From the NCBI GenBank assembly GCA_017555875.1, contig JAFZFN010000031.1:1-40459 (forward strand): a stretch of DNA of 40,459 nt, read 5' to 3'. The position numbers and the translations under genes are program-made. This DNA is from Bacteroidaceae bacterium (GTDB lineage Bacteria > Bacteroidota > Bacteroidia > Bacteroidales > Bacteroidaceae). The notes beneath the pieces were generated by a model. It worked only from the letters and a program-made list of their open reading frames with translations. It searched no databases and was not told where the DNA came from. Below are positions 7,747 through 17,879 of the stretch, piece by piece (the stretch's first letter is position 1; every line of letters begins with the position of its first letter).

Positions 7747-8619
7747 ATGATTCGCGTTGAGATTGACGAGCGCTCGGGCTTCTGCTTTGGAGTGACAACG
7801 GCCATACGGAAAGCTGAGGAGGAACTTCAGAAGGGGGCTCCACTCTACTGCTTGGGCGACATCGTACACAACGGCATGGAGTGTGAACGATTGAGGGCCT
7901 TGGGGCTCATCGCCATCGACCACGAGCAGTTTCGTCAGCTGCGTGATGTGAGAGTGCTGCTGCGTGCTCATGGAGAGCCACCTGAGACGTATGAGATGGC
8001 CAAAGCGCAAGGAATAGAACTGATTGATGCTACTTGTCCTGTGGTGCTCAACATCCAAAAGCGGATAAAGCAGGAGTATGCGACACCTTCAGCACAGCCC
8101 AAGCAGATCATTATCTATGGACAGAAGGGACATGCCGAGGTCCTTGGCTTGGTAGGGCAGACAGAGGGCAATGCGATAGTCATAGAGAGTATAGGAGAGA
8201 TCAATCGTATTGATTTCACAAGAGATGTCTACCTCTACTCGCAGACGACAAAGTCACTCGATGAGTTTCGACTCATCGTGGAGACAATCAAGCAACGGAT
8301 TGCTCCTGGAGTGAACTTCCAGTATTATGACACTATCTGTCGTCAAGTGTCGAACCGACTCGACAACATCCGTCGCTTTGCTGAGGCGCATGACCTCATC
8401 TTCTTTGTCTGTGGCAAAAAGAGCAGCAATGGCAAAGTGCTGTATCAAGAGTGTCTCAAGGCTAACCCCAACTCTTATCATGTCGAGGGTAGTCATGAGA
8501 TTGATGTTGCTCTCATCAAGGATGGACAGTCAATCGGCATATGTGGAGCTACGTCGACTCCAAAGTGGCTCATGGAGGAGTGTAAGCAGGCCATATTCGA
8601 ACTGAAAATAGATGATTAG
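7747..8619 (+). CDS. ispH: 4-hydroxy-3-methylbut-2-enyl diphosphate reductase
   Basis: The last enzyme of the methylerythritol phosphate pathway, reducing HMBPP to isopentenyl and dimethylallyl diphosphate with a 4Fe-4S cluster. The three cluster cysteines are Cys13 (GFCFGV), Cys97 (DATCPVV) and Cys198 (DTICRQVSNR). The substrate-binding histidines His41, His75 and His129 and the catalytic Glu in GHAEVLG are present, as is KKSSNG. At 290 aa it is a normal short IspH without fused domains. It follows cmk by 41 bases and precedes pfkA by 90. Its product feeds the polyprenyl synthase at 4-5 kb. Confidence 0.96.
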   Translation: MIRVEIDERSGFCFGVTTAIRKAEEELQKGAPLYCLGDIVHNGMECERLRALGLIAIDHEQFRQLRDVRVLLRAHGEPPETYEMAKAQGIELIDATCPVVLNIQKRIKQEYATPSAQPKQIIIYGQKGHAEVLGLVGQTEGNAIVIESIGEINRIDFTRDVYLYSQTTKSLDEFRLIVETIKQRIAPGVNFQYYDTICRQVSNRLDNIRRFAEAHDLIFFVCGKKSSNGKVLYQECLKANPNSYHVEGSHEIDVALIKDGQSIGICGATSTPKWLMEECKQAIFELKIDD

Positions 8620-8670
8620 AACAATTATTCGTTGCGAGAGTACCCATAACTCTCGGAATGAAATAATATA

Positions 8671-8702
8671 AATCACAAATCATAAATCACAAATCATAAA
8701 TC
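8671..8702 (+). repeat. Tandem 14-bp repeat before pfkA
   Basis: AATCACAAATCATA occurs twice in tandem (8671-8684 and 8685-8698) followed by AATC. It ends eight bases before the pfkA start codon, so it occupies the ribosome-binding region. It may be a slippage-prone leader; no function is known to me. Confidence 0.7.
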
Positions 8703-8709
8703 TTTTCTT

Positions 8710-9693
8710 ATGGCAAGAAGAATTAATTGTATCGGCATACTCACCTCAGGAGGTGACGCGCCAGGCATGAATGCTGCTATCCGTGCGGTCACTCGTACGG
8801 CTATCTATAATGGATTGAAGGTCAAGGGTATCTATCGTGGATACAAGGGACTTATCACCAACGAAATCAAAGACTTCAAGACGGAGAACGTGAGTAACAT
8901 CGTTCAGCAAGGTGGTACCATCCTGAAGACGGCTCGCTGCCCAGAGTTCAAGACGGAAGAGGGACGTGCCGAGGCTTGGAAGCATATGTGCGAGCATGAG
9001 ATCGATGCGCTCATCGTCATTGGCGGTGATGGCTCGCTCAGTGGTGCTCGCGTGTTGGCACAGGAGTATGATATCCCCTGCATCGGCATACCTGCTACAA
9101 TTGACAACGACCTTTATGGTACAGATACTACCTTGGGGTACGATACAGCGCTCAACACAATCGTCGAGGCTGTGGACAAAATACGTGATACGGCTAACTC
9201 GCATGAGCGTATCTTCTTCGTCGAGGTGATGGGACGTGATGCCGGTTTCCTCGCACTCAATAGTGCTATCGCTTCGGGCGCCGAGGCTGCTATCATCCCC
9301 GAACATCTCACCAAGGAGGACCAGCTGGCTGCATTTATCCAGAACGGCATGCGTAAGTCGAAGAATAGCAGTATCGTGCTGGTGGCTGAAAACAAAGAAC
9401 TAGGTGGTGCGCTGCACTATGCAGAGCGTGTCCACAATGAGTTCCCTCAGTTTGATGTGCGCGTGTCAATCCTCGGACACTTGCAGCGTGGCGGACGTCC
9501 CACTGCGCATGACCGCATCATCGCAGGCCGCATGGGTGCAGCTAGTATCGAAGCACTGCTTGATGGTCAGCGAAACGTGATGATTGGTATACGCAACGAT
9601 GAGATCGTATATGTGCCTTTCAATACTGCCATCAAGAAGGATAAGCCCATCGATGACCAATTGATGAATGTGTTGCACATGTTGTCAATCTAA
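8710..9693 (+). CDS. pfkA: ATP-dependent 6-phosphofructokinase
   Basis: A 327-aa phosphofructokinase that phosphorylates fructose 6-phosphate at the committed step of glycolysis. SGGDAPGMN starts the fold (residues 13-21). GGDGS (105-109) has Gly where PPi-dependent enzymes have Asp, which indicates ATP as donor. TIDND (130-134) carries the catalytic Asp132, and [10 protein letters not shown] and LGHLQRGG are the fructose-phosphate motifs. The length is that of classical bacterial PfkA. Bacteroidota often carry several PFKs, including PPi-dependent ones, so this may not be the only one. A strong terminator follows, closing the porQ-cmk-ispH-pfkA group. Confidence 0.96.
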   Translation: MARRINCIGILTSGGDAPGMNAAIRAVTRTAIYNGLKVKGIYRGYKGLITNEIKDFKTENVSNIVQQGGTILKTARCPEFKTEEGRAEAWKHMCEHEIDALIVIGGDGSLSGARVLAQEYDIPCIGIPATIDNDLYGTDTTLGYDTALNTIVEAVDKIRDTANSHERIFFVEVMGRDAGFLALNSAIASGAEAAIIPEHLTKEDQLAAFIQNGMRKSKNSSIVLVAENKELGGALHYAERVHNEFPQFDVRVSILGHLQRGGRPTAHDRIIAGRMGAASIEALLDGQRNVMIGIRNDEIVYVPFNTAIKKDKPIDDQLMNVLHMLSI

Positions 9694-9716
9694 GTGTTGA
9701 CTGGCATGAGAAAAAG

Positions 9717-9748
9717 AAGAAGGAGCATCTTAAGGTGCTCCTTCTTTT
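9717..9748. terminator. Bidirectional terminator after pfkA
   Basis: AAGAAGGAGCA and TGCTCCTTCTT form a perfect 11-bp stem with an 8-base loop and a T-run on the plus strand. A-rich sequence on the other side lets it also serve the convergent gene that ends at 9776. Confidence 0.88.
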
Positions 9749-9775
9749 ATTATGTAGTTATTGATTCCCGTTGGC

Positions 9776-10222
9776 TCAGTCGTTGAGAAGATCTTCGATG
9801 AACTTGTTGAGCTCCTCGTCGAGCCCTGCCAAAAGTCCCTTTTTGACAAGGAGCGTATCCTCATCCACAAGGAGCAGGTCAGCAATGGTCTCGCGGTCTT
9901 TGTCGACAAGCACAAAGGAATAGGGCATCCATACAGCCAAGCGCTCTAGCTCGCCCTCGGTGTTCTCCGCTTCGATGGCTTCAGTGAGCTGCAAGGTCAC
10001 CTCGTCGTAGAAGGTCTCGGGAGTGTATGCCTTCCATTCGTCGATGGCGATGTTGGCAATCTCCTCATCGTTGTCGTTGATTACCAAAAGTCTGCCTTCT
10101 TTGCGCAAGGGCTGGAGGTAGAAGTCGGTCGATACTAGCTGGTCTTCTTCACTAGTGTAAAGTTCTGTAATCTTACGCAATGCTTCGCGTATCGAAGCGG
10201 CTGATGAGGTGGTCAGTTCCAT
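9776..10222 (-). CDS. Conserved Bacteroidales protein of unknown function
   Basis: A 148-aa acidic protein without a signal peptide or membrane segment, so probably cytoplasmic. The first part (SAASIREALRKITELY) looks helical, followed by mixed strand and helix with RLLVINDNDEEIANIAIDEW, and a very acidic C-terminus rich in Leu, Asp and Glu. I do not recognise a catalytic motif or named domain; I believe similar proteins occur in related Bacteroidales but cannot name a family. The frame stays open to 10255, but that longer start falls inside the promoter -7 box, so the ATG at 10222 was chosen. It has its own promoter and shares the pfkA terminator. Confidence 0.72.
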   Translation of the reverse strand: MELTTSSAASIREALRKITELYTSEEDQLVSTDFYLQPLRKEGRLLVINDNDEEIANIAIDEWKAYTPETFYDEVTLQLTEAIEAENTEGELERLAVWMPYSFVLVDKDRETIADLLLVDEDTLLVKKGLLAGLDEELNKFIEDLLND

Positions 10223-10252
10223 AGTGCCGTAGTCTTTTACTGTTTTGAAAAG

Positions 10253-10260
10253 CAAATGTA
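10253..10260 (-). promoter_or_regulatory. -7 box of the conserved unknown gene
   Basis: TACATTTG on the minus strand, followed by CTTTTC, matches TAnnTTTG. Transcription would begin near 10247, 25 bases before the chosen start codon. Confidence 0.6.
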
Positions 10261-10401
10261 GGTATATTTTTCGGAATATCCTTCGCTTTGTCGCTTTTTT
10301 TTGCCGATGGTAGCTGACAATAACCGATTGTCTGTAGCCGATTGAGGTGTTTTATGCTATAGAGCAACATTCCTTTGCCTATCGCTCAGGAGTCTTCTTG
10401 T

Positions 10402-11385
10402 TCAGAGCTCTTCTAATTTTTTCAGTTCCTCTTTGCGGTTTTGCAGCACCTCGCGATACTTCTTCAGCAGGGCGGTGTCGATAATGGCGATTGCATCCTG
10501 ACTATTCTTGCCATGTCTTGTGGCGAGTTCTTCGGCCAAGTCGAGCGAATGGAGGGCGAGGTCTATGCGGTCAGTCATCTCGTAGTAGAGGGCGAGGTTA
10601 TAGGCTGCCATACAGCGGTATGGACGATAGCGCCCATCGGTATACAACTGTTGCCATTCTCGTGCGGCTCCTTCCCAATCTCCCTCATAAACGTATACCT
10701 TAGCTTCGCGCATGGCATAGCAAAGCCTGTCATAGTAGATTACTCGTTCCCTCTCTTTCCATGATGGCAGGTAGGGAGCAATGGCAGCCTCGGCCAGTAG
10801 CATAGGTACATTGGGGAGGAGGGCTGCTATCTCTTCGGTATCGTCGACCCAATAGTCGAGCGTCTCTTTGTTCATCACGCTGGTACCCCGTATGCTGTCT
10901 CCGTCGGGTGTGTAGATACGAGAGCATAAGTAAGCATTCAGGGGGCGTGTGACGAAGCGTGAGGTGGGGTTATAGATTAGGCAGGCGTAGTCAATCGAAT
11001 AGAGCATCTCGACCTCCAGCTCGCGACATAGTGCGTTGACCTCTGCTTGGGTGAGGATGTGCGATTCGGTACTGTCGGGGTGGTAGAGGAGGGAGTCCAG
11101 CACTACTACGCGGTGCATGAAGCCAGCGTCGGCAAACGTTTGCGCCACGCACTCCTTCACTGCCTCGGCATCGCAGGGCTGGATGATGACATCCTCGTTT
11201 ACCACCATCACATTGTGTTGGCTGAAGTTGCTCACCACACCTACGCTGCTCGTCGTGTGCTTGGGCATCACCTCAGGCGGCACCATCTGTTCGATGTTGA
11301 CATAGAGCAATTCGCTGCAGGAGGTGAGGAGAAGCAGGATGGAGAGTTGGGAGAGAAGGAATGAAATTGATAGAGACTTTTTCAT
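10402..11385 (-). CDS. DUF6340-like lipoprotein
   Basis: A 327-aa predicted lipoprotein. The N-terminus is a signal with lipobox LLTSC near residue 23. The central part (IVLDSLLYHPD, EMLYSIDYACLIY and following) resembles what I know as the DUF6340 family of Bacteroidota. The C-terminal third is helical with TPR-like spacing (EGDWEGAAREWQQLY, AAYNLALYYEMTDRIDLAL) and ends in a Lys/Glu-rich coiled stretch. The biochemical role is unknown; TPR-like repeats suggest protein binding at the periplasmic or outer-membrane surface. It lies downstream of secA on the same strand, separated by a likely terminator. The family assignment is from memory. Confidence 0.75.
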   Translation of the reverse strand: MKKSLSISFLLSQLSILLLLTSCSELLYVNIEQMVPPEVMPKHTTSSVGVVSNFSQHNVMVVNEDVIIQPCDAEAVKECVAQTFADAGFMHRVVVLDSLLYHPDSTESHILTQAEVNALCRELEVEMLYSIDYACLIYNPTSRFVTRPLNAYLCSRIYTPDGDSIRGTSVMNKETLDYWVDDTEEIAALLPNVPMLLAEAAIAPYLPSWKERERVIYYDRLCYAMREAKVYVYEGDWEGAAREWQQLYTDGRYRPYRCMAAYNLALYYEMTDRIDLALHSLDLAEELATRHGKNSQDAIAIIDTALLKKYREVLQNRKEELKKLEEL

Positions 11386-11432
11386 TGTTGGGAACGTCGG
11401 CTTTTTAGTAGAGCCTACTTATACGACTGGAT

Positions 11433-11494
11433 AAAAAAAGAGTCAGGAGATGCTTCTCGGATGGGCATATCGCGAGACATAACTCCTAACTCTT
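11433..11494 (-). terminator. Probable terminator after secA
   Basis: On the minus strand AAGAGTTAGGAG pairs with CTCCTGACTCTT (11483-11494 and 11438-11449, one mismatch), enclosing a smaller TCTCG/CGAGA hairpin, and runs into seven T residues. It lies 20 bases after the secA stop codon. Confidence 0.6.
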
Positions 11495-11513
11495 CGTATC
11501 TAACTCCTAACTA

Positions 11514-14500
11514 TCAGAGTCCTTTGCCGTGACAGTTCTTGAATTTCTTGCCGCTACCGCAAGGGCAGGGATCGTTGCGGCCTACAGTGTGCTCGGCACG
11601 GATGGGCTCGCGGCGCTGTGTGCGAGTGTCGTTCTTCGCTGCAGCTTGTTGGTTGCGGTCTCCCAACTCCGTTCTGTTCTCTTGATACTGTTGTTGGCGA
11701 CGCTGTGCGCGGTTCTCAACAGGGGCTTCGCGCACTTGTTCGGGTTCGCGCATAGGAATCTGTCCACGCATGAGGATGGAGAGGGTCTTGTCGTTGATCT
11801 TGTTGACCATGTTGTCGAAGAGATTTACCGACTCCAACTTGTAGATCAAGAGCGGGTCTTTCTGCTCGTAGCTGGCGTTGCGCACAGAATGTTTCAGTTC
11901 ATCGAGCTCGCGGAGGTTCTCCTTCCAAGCCTCGTCGATGACATGGAGCATAATGGCCTTTTCGAAGGCTTTTACCACCTCCTTGCACTCGGTCTCGTAA
12001 GCGGCCTTGAGATTGACGGGAATCTGGTACATGCGCTTGCCATCGGTGATGGGGACGAGGATATTCTCAAAACGTGAGCCTTGAGCCTCATATACCTGGC
12101 GGATTACAGGATTGGCCACTTGTGCCAAGCGATCCATCTTGCCCTTGAAGTTGGCCATGGCGGCATTGAAGGTCAACTCTACCAGTTCGGGAGCTTTCTT
12201 AGATGTGTACTCCTGCTCGGTGAAGGGGCACTCGAGAGCCATGACGCGGAACAACTCCATGCGGATGCCTTCGTAGTCGCCCAGGTCGATGATGCGCTCA
12301 CAACGATCCCATATCATATTGGCAAGGTCCATGCCGATACGCTCGCCCATGAGAGCGTGACGACGCTTGGTGTAGATGACGGTGCGTTGCTTGTTCATCA
12401 CGTCGTCATATTCGAGCAGGTGCTTACGGGTACCGAAGTGGTTCTCCTCGACCTTCTTTTGTGCATTCTCGATGCTCTTGGATATCATCTTGTGCTCCAG
12501 CATCTCACCCTCTTGGAAACCGAGCTTGTCCATCACGCTGGCTATGCGGTCGGCAGCGAAGAGACGCATGAGATTGTCTTCCAATGACACGAAGAATACC
12601 GATGAACCTACATCGCCTTGACGACCGGCACGACCACGCAACTGGCGGTCCACACGGCGGCTCTCATGACGTTCGGTACCGATGATGGCAAGACCACCTG
12701 CGGCCTTCACCTCATCGCTGAGCTTGATGTCGGTACCACGACCTGCCATGTTGGTGGCAATGGTGACTGTACCCTTCAAACCTGCCTTGGCTACAATGTC
12801 TGCCTCCTTCTGGTGCAGCTTGGCGTTCAGTACATTGTGTTCTATCTTACGCATGGTGAGCATGCGGCTCAAGAGTTCACTGATTTCGACCGATGTGGTA
12901 CCCACGAGTACGGGACGTCCCTCGGCTACCATCTTTTCGACTTCGGCGATAACGGCGTTGTACTTCTCACGCTGAGTCTTGTAGATGCGGTCGTTCATGT
13001 CGTTACGTGCGATAGGGCGGTTGGTGGGGATGACCACCACGTCGAGCTTGTAGATATCCCAGAACTCGCCAGCCTCGGTCTCTGCTGTACCGGTCATACC
13101 TGACAGCTTGTGGTACATGCGGAAGTAGTTCTGCAAGGTGATGGTGGCGAAGGTCTGCGTGGCGGCCTCTACCTTCACGCGCTCCTTGGCTTCGATAGCC
13201 TGGTGTAAGCCATCGCTGTAGCGGCGACCTTCCATGATACGTCCGGTCTGCTCGTCCACAATCTTTACTTCACCCTCTTCGGTCACGATGTACTCGGTGT
13301 TCTTCTCGAACATGGTGTAGGCCTTGAGCAATTGGTTGATGGTGTGTACGCGTTCGCTCTTGACGGCATAGTTGGTGAAGAGCTCGTCTTTTTTAGCCAA
13401 TAGTTCTTCGCCTTCGAGACCACTGCCCTCGAGGGCTGCCATCTCAGAGGCGATGTCGGGGAGTACGAAGAGGGTGGGGTCAGCGGCATTGCCAGTGATG
13501 AGCTCGATACCTTTGTCGGTGAGGTCCACGCTATTCATCTTCTCGTCGATGACGAAGTAAAGAGGCTCGGTAGCCTCGGGCATGCGGCGGTTGTTCTGCT
13601 CCATGTAGATGGCCTCTGTCTTGAGCATACCAGTCTTGATGCCGGGTTCGCTGAGGAACTTGATGAGGGGCTTGTTCTTGGGCAGAGCCTTGTGGCTGCG
13701 GAAGAGGGCAAGGAAGCCAGTTTCCACATCGGCTTGGTTCTCTGAATATACGAGTCGTTTTGCCTCAGCGAGGAGTTGTGTGGCCAGGCGCTTCTGTGCC
13801 TCGACGAGACGTTCTACAAGGGGACGGAGCTCTTCGAAGAGTTGATCATCCTTCTTGGGCACGGGTCCTGCGATGATAAGCGGCGTACGGGCATCGTCAA
13901 TCAATACTGAGTCTACCTCGTCGACGATGGCGTAGTTGTGACGGCGCTGCACGAGGTCGGCAGGTGATGAGGCCATGTTGTCGCGCAAGTAGTCGAAGCC
14001 AAACTCATTGTTGGTACCGAAGGTGATGTCGGCGAGGTAAGCCTGACGGCGAGCCTCCGAGTTGGGCTGGTGCTTGTCGATGCAGTCTACGGTCAATCCG
14101 TGGAACATGTAGAGCGGTCCCATCCACTCTGAGTCACGCTTGGCAAGGTAGTCGTTCACTGTTACTACGTGTACACCATTGCCAGTGAGGGCATTGAGGA
14201 ATACGGGCAATGTGGCCACGAGGGTCTTACCCTCACCCGTTGCCATCTCGGCAATCTTTCCTTTGTGGAGTACCACACCGCCGAAGAGCTGTACGTCGTA
14301 GTGGATCATGTTCCAGATGGTGTCATTGCCTCCTGCTTCCCAGTGGTTCTTGTAGATGGCCTTGTCTCCCTCGATGCGTACGAAATCCTTTGTGGCTGCC
14401 AAGGTGCGGTCCATATCGGTGGCGGTCACAACGACCTCTTCATTCTCGGCAAAGCGCTTGGCTGTGGCTTTTACGATAGCAAAAGCTTCGGGAAGTATCT

Positions 14501-14813
14501 CGTCGAGCACAACTTCGTATTTGTCTAAAACTGCGGTCTCGAGCTTGTCTATTTCAGTGAAGAGGCGTTCGCGCTCTTCGATCTCTGTCTCTTCAACCTT
14601 GGCTTTAAGTTCGAGTATTTTTGCATTCTCCTCAGTGGCCGATTGCTTGATGCGCTCCTTCAACTCTTGCGTCTTGGCGCGGAGCTCGTCGTTGGTGAGC
14701 ATCTCGATGGTGATGTAGGCTTTCTTGGCCTTCTCTACCCAAGGCTGTATCTCGCGCATGTCGCGCGTGTTCTTGTTTCCGAATAATTTACCTATAAGTT
14801 CATTGAATCCCAT
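11514..14813 (-). CDS. secA: Preprotein translocase ATPase SecA
   Basis: The motor of the Sec pathway, driving unfolded preproteins through SecYEG with ATP. Motor motifs are clear: Walker A ATGEGKT at residues 191-197, the DEAD-like [22 protein letters not shown] and the [13 protein letters not shown] arginine-finger region. The C-terminus has the zinc-binding SecB/ribosome motif [13 protein letters not shown]. At 1099 aa it is about 200 residues longer than E. coli SecA; roughly 90 of these lie before Walker A (acidic, coiled, residues about 55-150), and another Lys/Glu-rich insertion lies around residues 330-480. Such enlarged SecA is usual in Bacteroidota. It has its own consensus promoter and a long leader of about 150 bases. 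Confidence 0.98.
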   Translation of the reverse strand: MGFNELIGKLFGNKNTRDMREIQPWVEKAKKAYITIEMLTNDELRAKTQELKERIKQSATEENAKILELKAKVEETEIEERERLFTEIDKLETAVLDKYEVVLDEILPEAFAIVKATAKRFAENEEVVVTATDMDRTLAATKDFVRIEGDKAIYKNHWEAGGNDTIWNMIHYDVQLFGGVVLHKGKIAEMATGEGKTLVATLPVFLNALTGNGVHVVTVNDYLAKRDSEWMGPLYMFHGLTVDCIDKHQPNSEARRQAYLADITFGTNNEFGFDYLRDNMASSPADLVQRRHNYAIVDEVDSVLIDDARTPLIIAGPVPKKDDQLFEELRPLVERLVEAQKRLATQLLAEAKRLVYSENQADVETGFLALFRSHKALPKNKPLIKFLSEPGIKTGMLKTEAIYMEQNNRRMPEATEPLYFVIDEKMNSVDLTDKGIELITGNAADPTLFVLPDIASEMAALEGSGLEGEELLAKKDELFTNYAVKSERVHTINQLLKAYTMFEKNTEYIVTEEGEVKIVDEQTGRIMEGRRYSDGLHQAIEAKERVKVEAATQTFATITLQNYFRMYHKLSGMTGTAETEAGEFWDIYKLDVVVIPTNRPIARNDMNDRIYKTQREKYNAVIAEVEKMVAEGRPVLVGTTSVEISELLSRMLTMRKIEHNVLNAKLHQKEADIVAKAGLKGTVTIATNMAGRGTDIKLSDEVKAAGGLAIIGTERHESRRVDRQLRGRAGRQGDVGSSVFFVSLEDNLMRLFAADRIASVMDKLGFQEGEMLEHKMISKSIENAQKKVEENHFGTRKHLLEYDDVMNKQRTVIYTKRRHALMGERIGMDLANMIWDRCERIIDLGDYEGIRMELFRVMALECPFTEQEYTSKKAPELVELTFNAAMANFKGKMDRLAQVANPVIRQVYEAQGSRFENILVPITDGKRMYQIPVNLKAAYETECKEVVKAFEKAIMLHVIDEAWKENLRELDELKHSVRNASYEQKDPLLIYKLESVNLFDNMVNKINDKTLSILMRGQIPMREPEQVREAPVENRAQRRQQQYQENRTELGDRNQQAAAKNDTRTQRREPIRAEHTVGRNDPCPCGSGKKFKNCHGKGL

Positions 14814-14967
14814 ATCTTTGTTTTTTTAGTTTTCGAGTTTCTTACAATGCTTAGTCGTTTTTTGTTTTTTTCTAATACCTTAATGGCAACAACAACTATG
14901 CCATTGGCCGAGATGCAATGTCGGATGCAAATTTGTCATGCCAACGCCAAAGTGGTGCTTTAAAGCA

Positions 14968-14999
14968 CAAAGGTACAGCAAACCAAGAGAAAAAGCAAA
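14968..14999 (-). promoter_or_regulatory. Promoter of secA
   Basis: On the minus strand TTTG (14996-14999), a 20-base spacer and TACCTTTG (14968-14975) match the consensus exactly. The leader to the secA start is about 150 bases; I see no clear riboswitch or SecM-like ORF in it. The gap 14814-15141 holds this promoter, the leader and the folE terminator, and no gene. Confidence 0.82.
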
Positions 15000-15072
15000 T
15001 CAACTTGTGAATTTCCATCGTAGGAGGGTGTTTCTAGGCTTATAAGAGCTGTCTTTCGTAAATATTTGGTAC

Positions 15073-15103
15073 AAAAAAAGAACCTTTCGGTGAAAAGGTT
15101 CTT
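15073..15103 (-). terminator. Terminator after folE
   Basis: AAGAACCTTT and AAAGGTTCTT form a perfect 10-bp stem with a six-base loop, followed on the minus strand by seven T residues. Confidence 0.9.
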
Positions 15104-15141
15104 AGTAGGTCTTTGTTCGGGTGGAATGTTTTTTTCTCGGT

Positions 15142-15729
15142 TTATCCTCGAATCAGATTCATAAACTCCTCCCTTGTCTTGGCTTGATTGAAAGCGCCAG
15201 TAAAGTCAGATGTGGTAGTGACGGAGTTTTGCTTCTCTACTCCACGCATTTGCATGCACATGTGTTGGGCTTCTACGACTACCATCACTCCTAATGGATT
15301 GAGTGTCTCTTGTATGCACTCTTTGATTTGCATGGTCATGCGTTCTTGTACCTGCAGGCGATGTGAAAAAATATCTACGACACGAGCTATCTTACTCAGT
15401 CCAGTGATGTATCCGTTGGGGATATAGGCTACGTGTACCTTGCCGAAGAAGGGGAGCATGTGATGTTCGCAGAGTGAATAGAAATCGATGTTTTTCACAA
15501 TGACCATCTGGCTGTAGTCTTCCTTGAACTTGGCAGAGTTGAGTACGGCTTTGGGGTCCATGCGGTAGCCGCGGGTAAGTGTCTGCATGGCTCGAGCTAC
15601 ACGTTGCGGTGTCTTGATAAGACCTTCGCGCTCAATGTCTTCGCCTAGTAGACCGAGTATCTCACGGTAGTGCCCCTCGAGTTCTAGGTTGCGTTCGTCT
15701 ACGGGGTAGTTGCTTGGGTTCTCCATCAT
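15142..15729 (-). CDS. folE: GTP cyclohydrolase I
   Basis: A 195-aa type I GTP cyclohydrolase that converts GTP to dihydroneopterin triphosphate, the first step to folate and other pterins. [19 protein letters not shown] contains the zinc Cys and the active-site His pair. [20 protein letters not shown] and [13 protein letters not shown] (second zinc Cys) complete the family pattern. The first two codons are both ATG (15729 and 15726); either can start. The gene overlaps the preceding SPOR-domain gene by four bases (ATGA), so translation is probably coupled, and a strong terminator follows. Confidence 0.97.
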   Translation of the reverse strand: MMENPSNYPVDERNLELEGHYREILGLLGEDIEREGLIKTPQRVARAMQTLTRGYRMDPKAVLNSAKFKEDYSQMVIVKNIDFYSLCEHHMLPFFGKVHVAYIPNGYITGLSKIARVVDIFSHRLQVQERMTMQIKECIQETLNPLGVMVVVEAQHMCMQMRGVEKQNSVTTTSDFTGAFNQAKTREEFMNLIRG

Positions 15730-16178
15730 AAGGTGATGTTGATGAGTTGATTAGGGAGTATGGCTATCTCCTTGAAGTGACGTGACTGCTTGAGGATGCG
15801 CATCGCTTGGTCGGCCTCCTCAATGGTCTTGTAATCACCTACACGGCACACCCATCGGGGTGCAACAAACTCTGTGTATACAGGTATTTCAGGGTATTTC
15901 TCCCTAATATATTGTGCTGCCTTTTGAGCTTCTTCCTTAGCATAGCGTGTGTTGCCTCCAGCATAGATTTGTATGCGGTATCCTATGGTCTGAATCTTCT
16001 TTCCTTTGCTTTTGGATGGGTCGTAGGTCACCCCCAGCAAGGCTTCGAGTCTGGAGTCTTGATGGATGGTAATGACACCTTGGTCAGGAACAACTTGCAG
16101 TAAACGGTCTACAATGTTTTCTTGTGCCATGATGGGCAAGCTGGCGAGCATCAACAATAATACACTGAGTCGTTTCAT
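15726..16178 (-). CDS. Secreted SPOR-domain protein
   Basis: A 150-aa protein with a cleavable signal peptide (residues 1-18, ending IMAQ) and a C-terminal SPOR domain (about 65-148). The domain shows the opening [18 protein letters not shown], a central [19 protein letters not shown] and a final helix. SPOR domains bind denuded glycan strands of septal peptidoglycan, so the protein probably sits in the periplasm at division sites; a direct role is not shown. It lies between tpiA and folE and shares four bases with folE. Confidence 0.9.
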   Translation of the reverse strand: MKRLSVLLLMLASLPIMAQENIVDRLLQVVPDQGVITIHQDSRLEALLGVTYDPSKSKGKKIQTIGYRIQIYAGGNTRYAKEEAQKAAQYIREKYPEIPVYTEFVAPRWVCRVGDYKTIEEADQAMRILKQSRHFKEIAILPNQLINITL

Positions 16179-16197
16179 AAGAGTTTGTTTTTAATAA

Positions 16198-16234
16198 AGA
16201 GAACTCCGAGAGCTCAGAGAGCCTGGAGTTCTCT
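16198..16234 (-). terminator. Hairpin after tpiA, possible attenuator
   Basis: AGAGAACTCC and GGAGTTCTCT form a perfect 10-bp stem. On the minus strand it is followed by TTTATTAAAA, a weak T-rich tail. It may end most tpiA transcripts while letting some continue into the SPOR-folE pair, which has no clear promoter of its own. Confidence 0.6.
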
Positions 16235-16255
16235 ACTTATCAATCTGTGTTCAAA

Positions 16256-17017
16256 TTATGCCTTGAAAGCATCGATGATGCCCTTGAAGTCAGCTACGCT
16301 GAGGGCAGCACCACCGATAAGACCACCGTCAACGTCGGGGTTAGCGAAGAGTTCCTTTGCATTAGAAGGCTTGCAGCTGCCACCATAGAGGATAGAGGTG
16401 TTGTCGGCTACTTCCTTGCCAAACTGCTTAGCAATCACTGAGCGGATGTATGCGTGGATCTCCTGAGCCTGCTCGGCTGTAGCTGTCTTGCCAGTACCGA
16501 TGGCCCATACGGGCTCGTAAGCGAGCACAATCTTAGAAAAATCTTCAGCAGAGAGGCCGAAGAGAGAGCCTTCGAGTTGGTTGTACACAACCTCGTTCTG
16601 CTTGCCAGCCTCACGCTCCTCGAGAACTTCACCGATGCAGAAGATGGGGGTCAAGCCGTTGGCCAGAGCCAAGAGAACCTTCTCCTTGAGGATTTCGGGT
16701 GTCTCGCCATAGTAAGCGCGACGCTCAGAGTGACCGAGGATTACGTACTGAGCACCTGTAGAGGCAACCATTGAGGCTGATACCTCACCAGTGTATGCAC
16801 CAGAAGCCTTGTCTGCACAGTTCTCTGCGCCTACAGCGATGATGCCTTTGTCAACGATAGGGGTAACAGATGCCAAATGGATGAAGGGGGTGCAGATGAT
16901 AACCTCGCAGTTGGGTTTGTCACTTGTCAGAGCCTCGTTGAGCTCAGTTGCCAAAGCGATACCTTCCTGAAGGGTCTTGTTCATTTTCCAGTTTCCAGCT
17001 ACAATGTTCTTTCTCAT
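16256..17017 (-). CDS. tpiA: Triosephosphate isomerase
   Basis: A 253-aa glycolytic enzyme interconverting dihydroxyacetone phosphate and glyceraldehyde 3-phosphate. All catalytic elements are visible: the Asn-Lys of GNWKMNK (residues 7-13), the His of LGHSERR, the Glu of [15 protein letters not shown] with the flexible loop, and the phosphate-binding ILYGGS and GGLIGGAAL. The length is normal. It has its own perfect promoter and a hairpin after the stop codon. With pfkA it gives two lower-glycolysis steps in this window, but they are not co-transcribed. Confidence 0.98.
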   Translation of the reverse strand: MRKNIVAGNWKMNKTLQEGIALATELNEALTSDKPNCEVIICTPFIHLASVTPIVDKGIIAVGAENCADKASGAYTGEVSASMVASTGAQYVILGHSERRAYYGETPEILKEKVLLALANGLTPIFCIGEVLEEREAGKQNEVVYNQLEGSLFGLSAEDFSKIVLAYEPVWAIGTGKTATAEQAQEIHAYIRSVIAKQFGKEVADNTSILYGGSCKPSNAKELFANPDVDGGLIGGAALSVADFKGIIDAFKA

Positions 17018-17078
17018 TTTCTTTCAGTTTTAATGATTATTTAATTGTATAAATGTCTTTTGTTCTCGTTTCAGCCTG

Positions 17079-17110
17079 CAAAATTAGTGCAAACCAAGCG
17101 GAATGCCAAA
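17079..17110 (-). promoter_or_regulatory. Promoter of tpiA
   Basis: On the minus strand TTTG (17107-17110), 20 bases and TAATTTTG (17079-17086) match the consensus exactly, about 60 bases before the start codon. Confidence 0.82.
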
Positions 17111-17212
17111 TTTATTTATGCATTTCCTATATGCTGTCTGTTTTAAAAGCGAAGAATGCGAGTTGTGAAAAGGTGTAATACAGCCGTAAGGAAGAGATGT
17201 GTACTCCACTAG

Positions 17213-17875
17213 TTACCAGTCTATTCCTTCAATTCCATGCATCGCTAAATACTCGTTTGTTCTGCTAAAGTGCCTGTTGCCAAAAAAACCATTATGCGCT
17301 GATAGAGGAGATGGGTGCGCAGAAGTGAGGACGAGATGCTTGCTGCGGTCGATGAATGCTCCTTTCTTCTGTGCATAGGCTCCCCATAGGATGAATACGA
17401 GATGTTCGCGTTCCTCAGCTAAGAGTTTGATGGCGGCATCCGTGAACTCTTCCCATCCTTTGCGCTGGTGAGATCCTGCTTGATGGGCTTGCACGGTGAG
17501 TGTGGCATTGAGCAACAGGACTCCCTGTCGTGCCCAGCGTGTGAGGTCTCCATGAGGAGGAATGGGCTTGCCTAAATCGTTTTGAATCTCTTTGAAAATA
17601 TTCTTCAGAGAGGGTGGGGCTGGTGTGCCTTCAGTTACGGAGAAGCATAACCCATGTGCTTGGCCAAAGCCGTGGTAGGGATCTTGTCCGATGATAACCA
17701 CCTTGGTGGAGTCAAAGGGGCATTGGTCAAATGCGTTGAAGATCAGTCTGGCGGGAGGGAAGACTGTTGTGCGAGTGTATTCGGCGCGAATGAATTCTGT
17801 GAGTCTGAAGAAATAGTCTTTCTCAAACTCGGAAGCTAGGCGCTGCTTCCAGCTCTCTTCTATACGTATGTTCAT
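17213..17875 (-). CDS. ung: Uracil-DNA glycosylase
   Basis: A 220-aa family 1 uracil-DNA glycosylase that removes uracil from DNA and starts base-excision repair. The water-activating motif GQDPYHG, the uracil-binding CFSV, LLLNATLTV and the DNA-intercalation loop HPSPLSAH with the catalytic His are all intact, so it should be active. It follows asnA by only four bases, suggesting one transcript from the asnA promoter. No functional relation between the two is obvious. Confidence 0.97.
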   Translation of the reverse strand: MNIRIEESWKQRLASEFEKDYFFRLTEFIRAEYTRTTVFPPARLIFNAFDQCPFDSTKVVIIGQDPYHGFGQAHGLCFSVTEGTPAPPSLKNIFKEIQNDLGKPIPPHGDLTRWARQGVLLLNATLTVQAHQAGSHQRKGWEEFTDAAIKLLAEEREHLVFILWGAYAQKKGAFIDRSKHLVLTSAHPSPLSAHNGFFGNRHFSRTNEYLAMHGIEGIDW

Positions 17876-17879
17876 GGTT

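Noticed and set aside
14814-14967. Long secA leader considered as a riboswitch or a SecM-like arrest peptide
   Set aside because: No short ORF with a signal-like start and no known aptamer pattern could be recognised.
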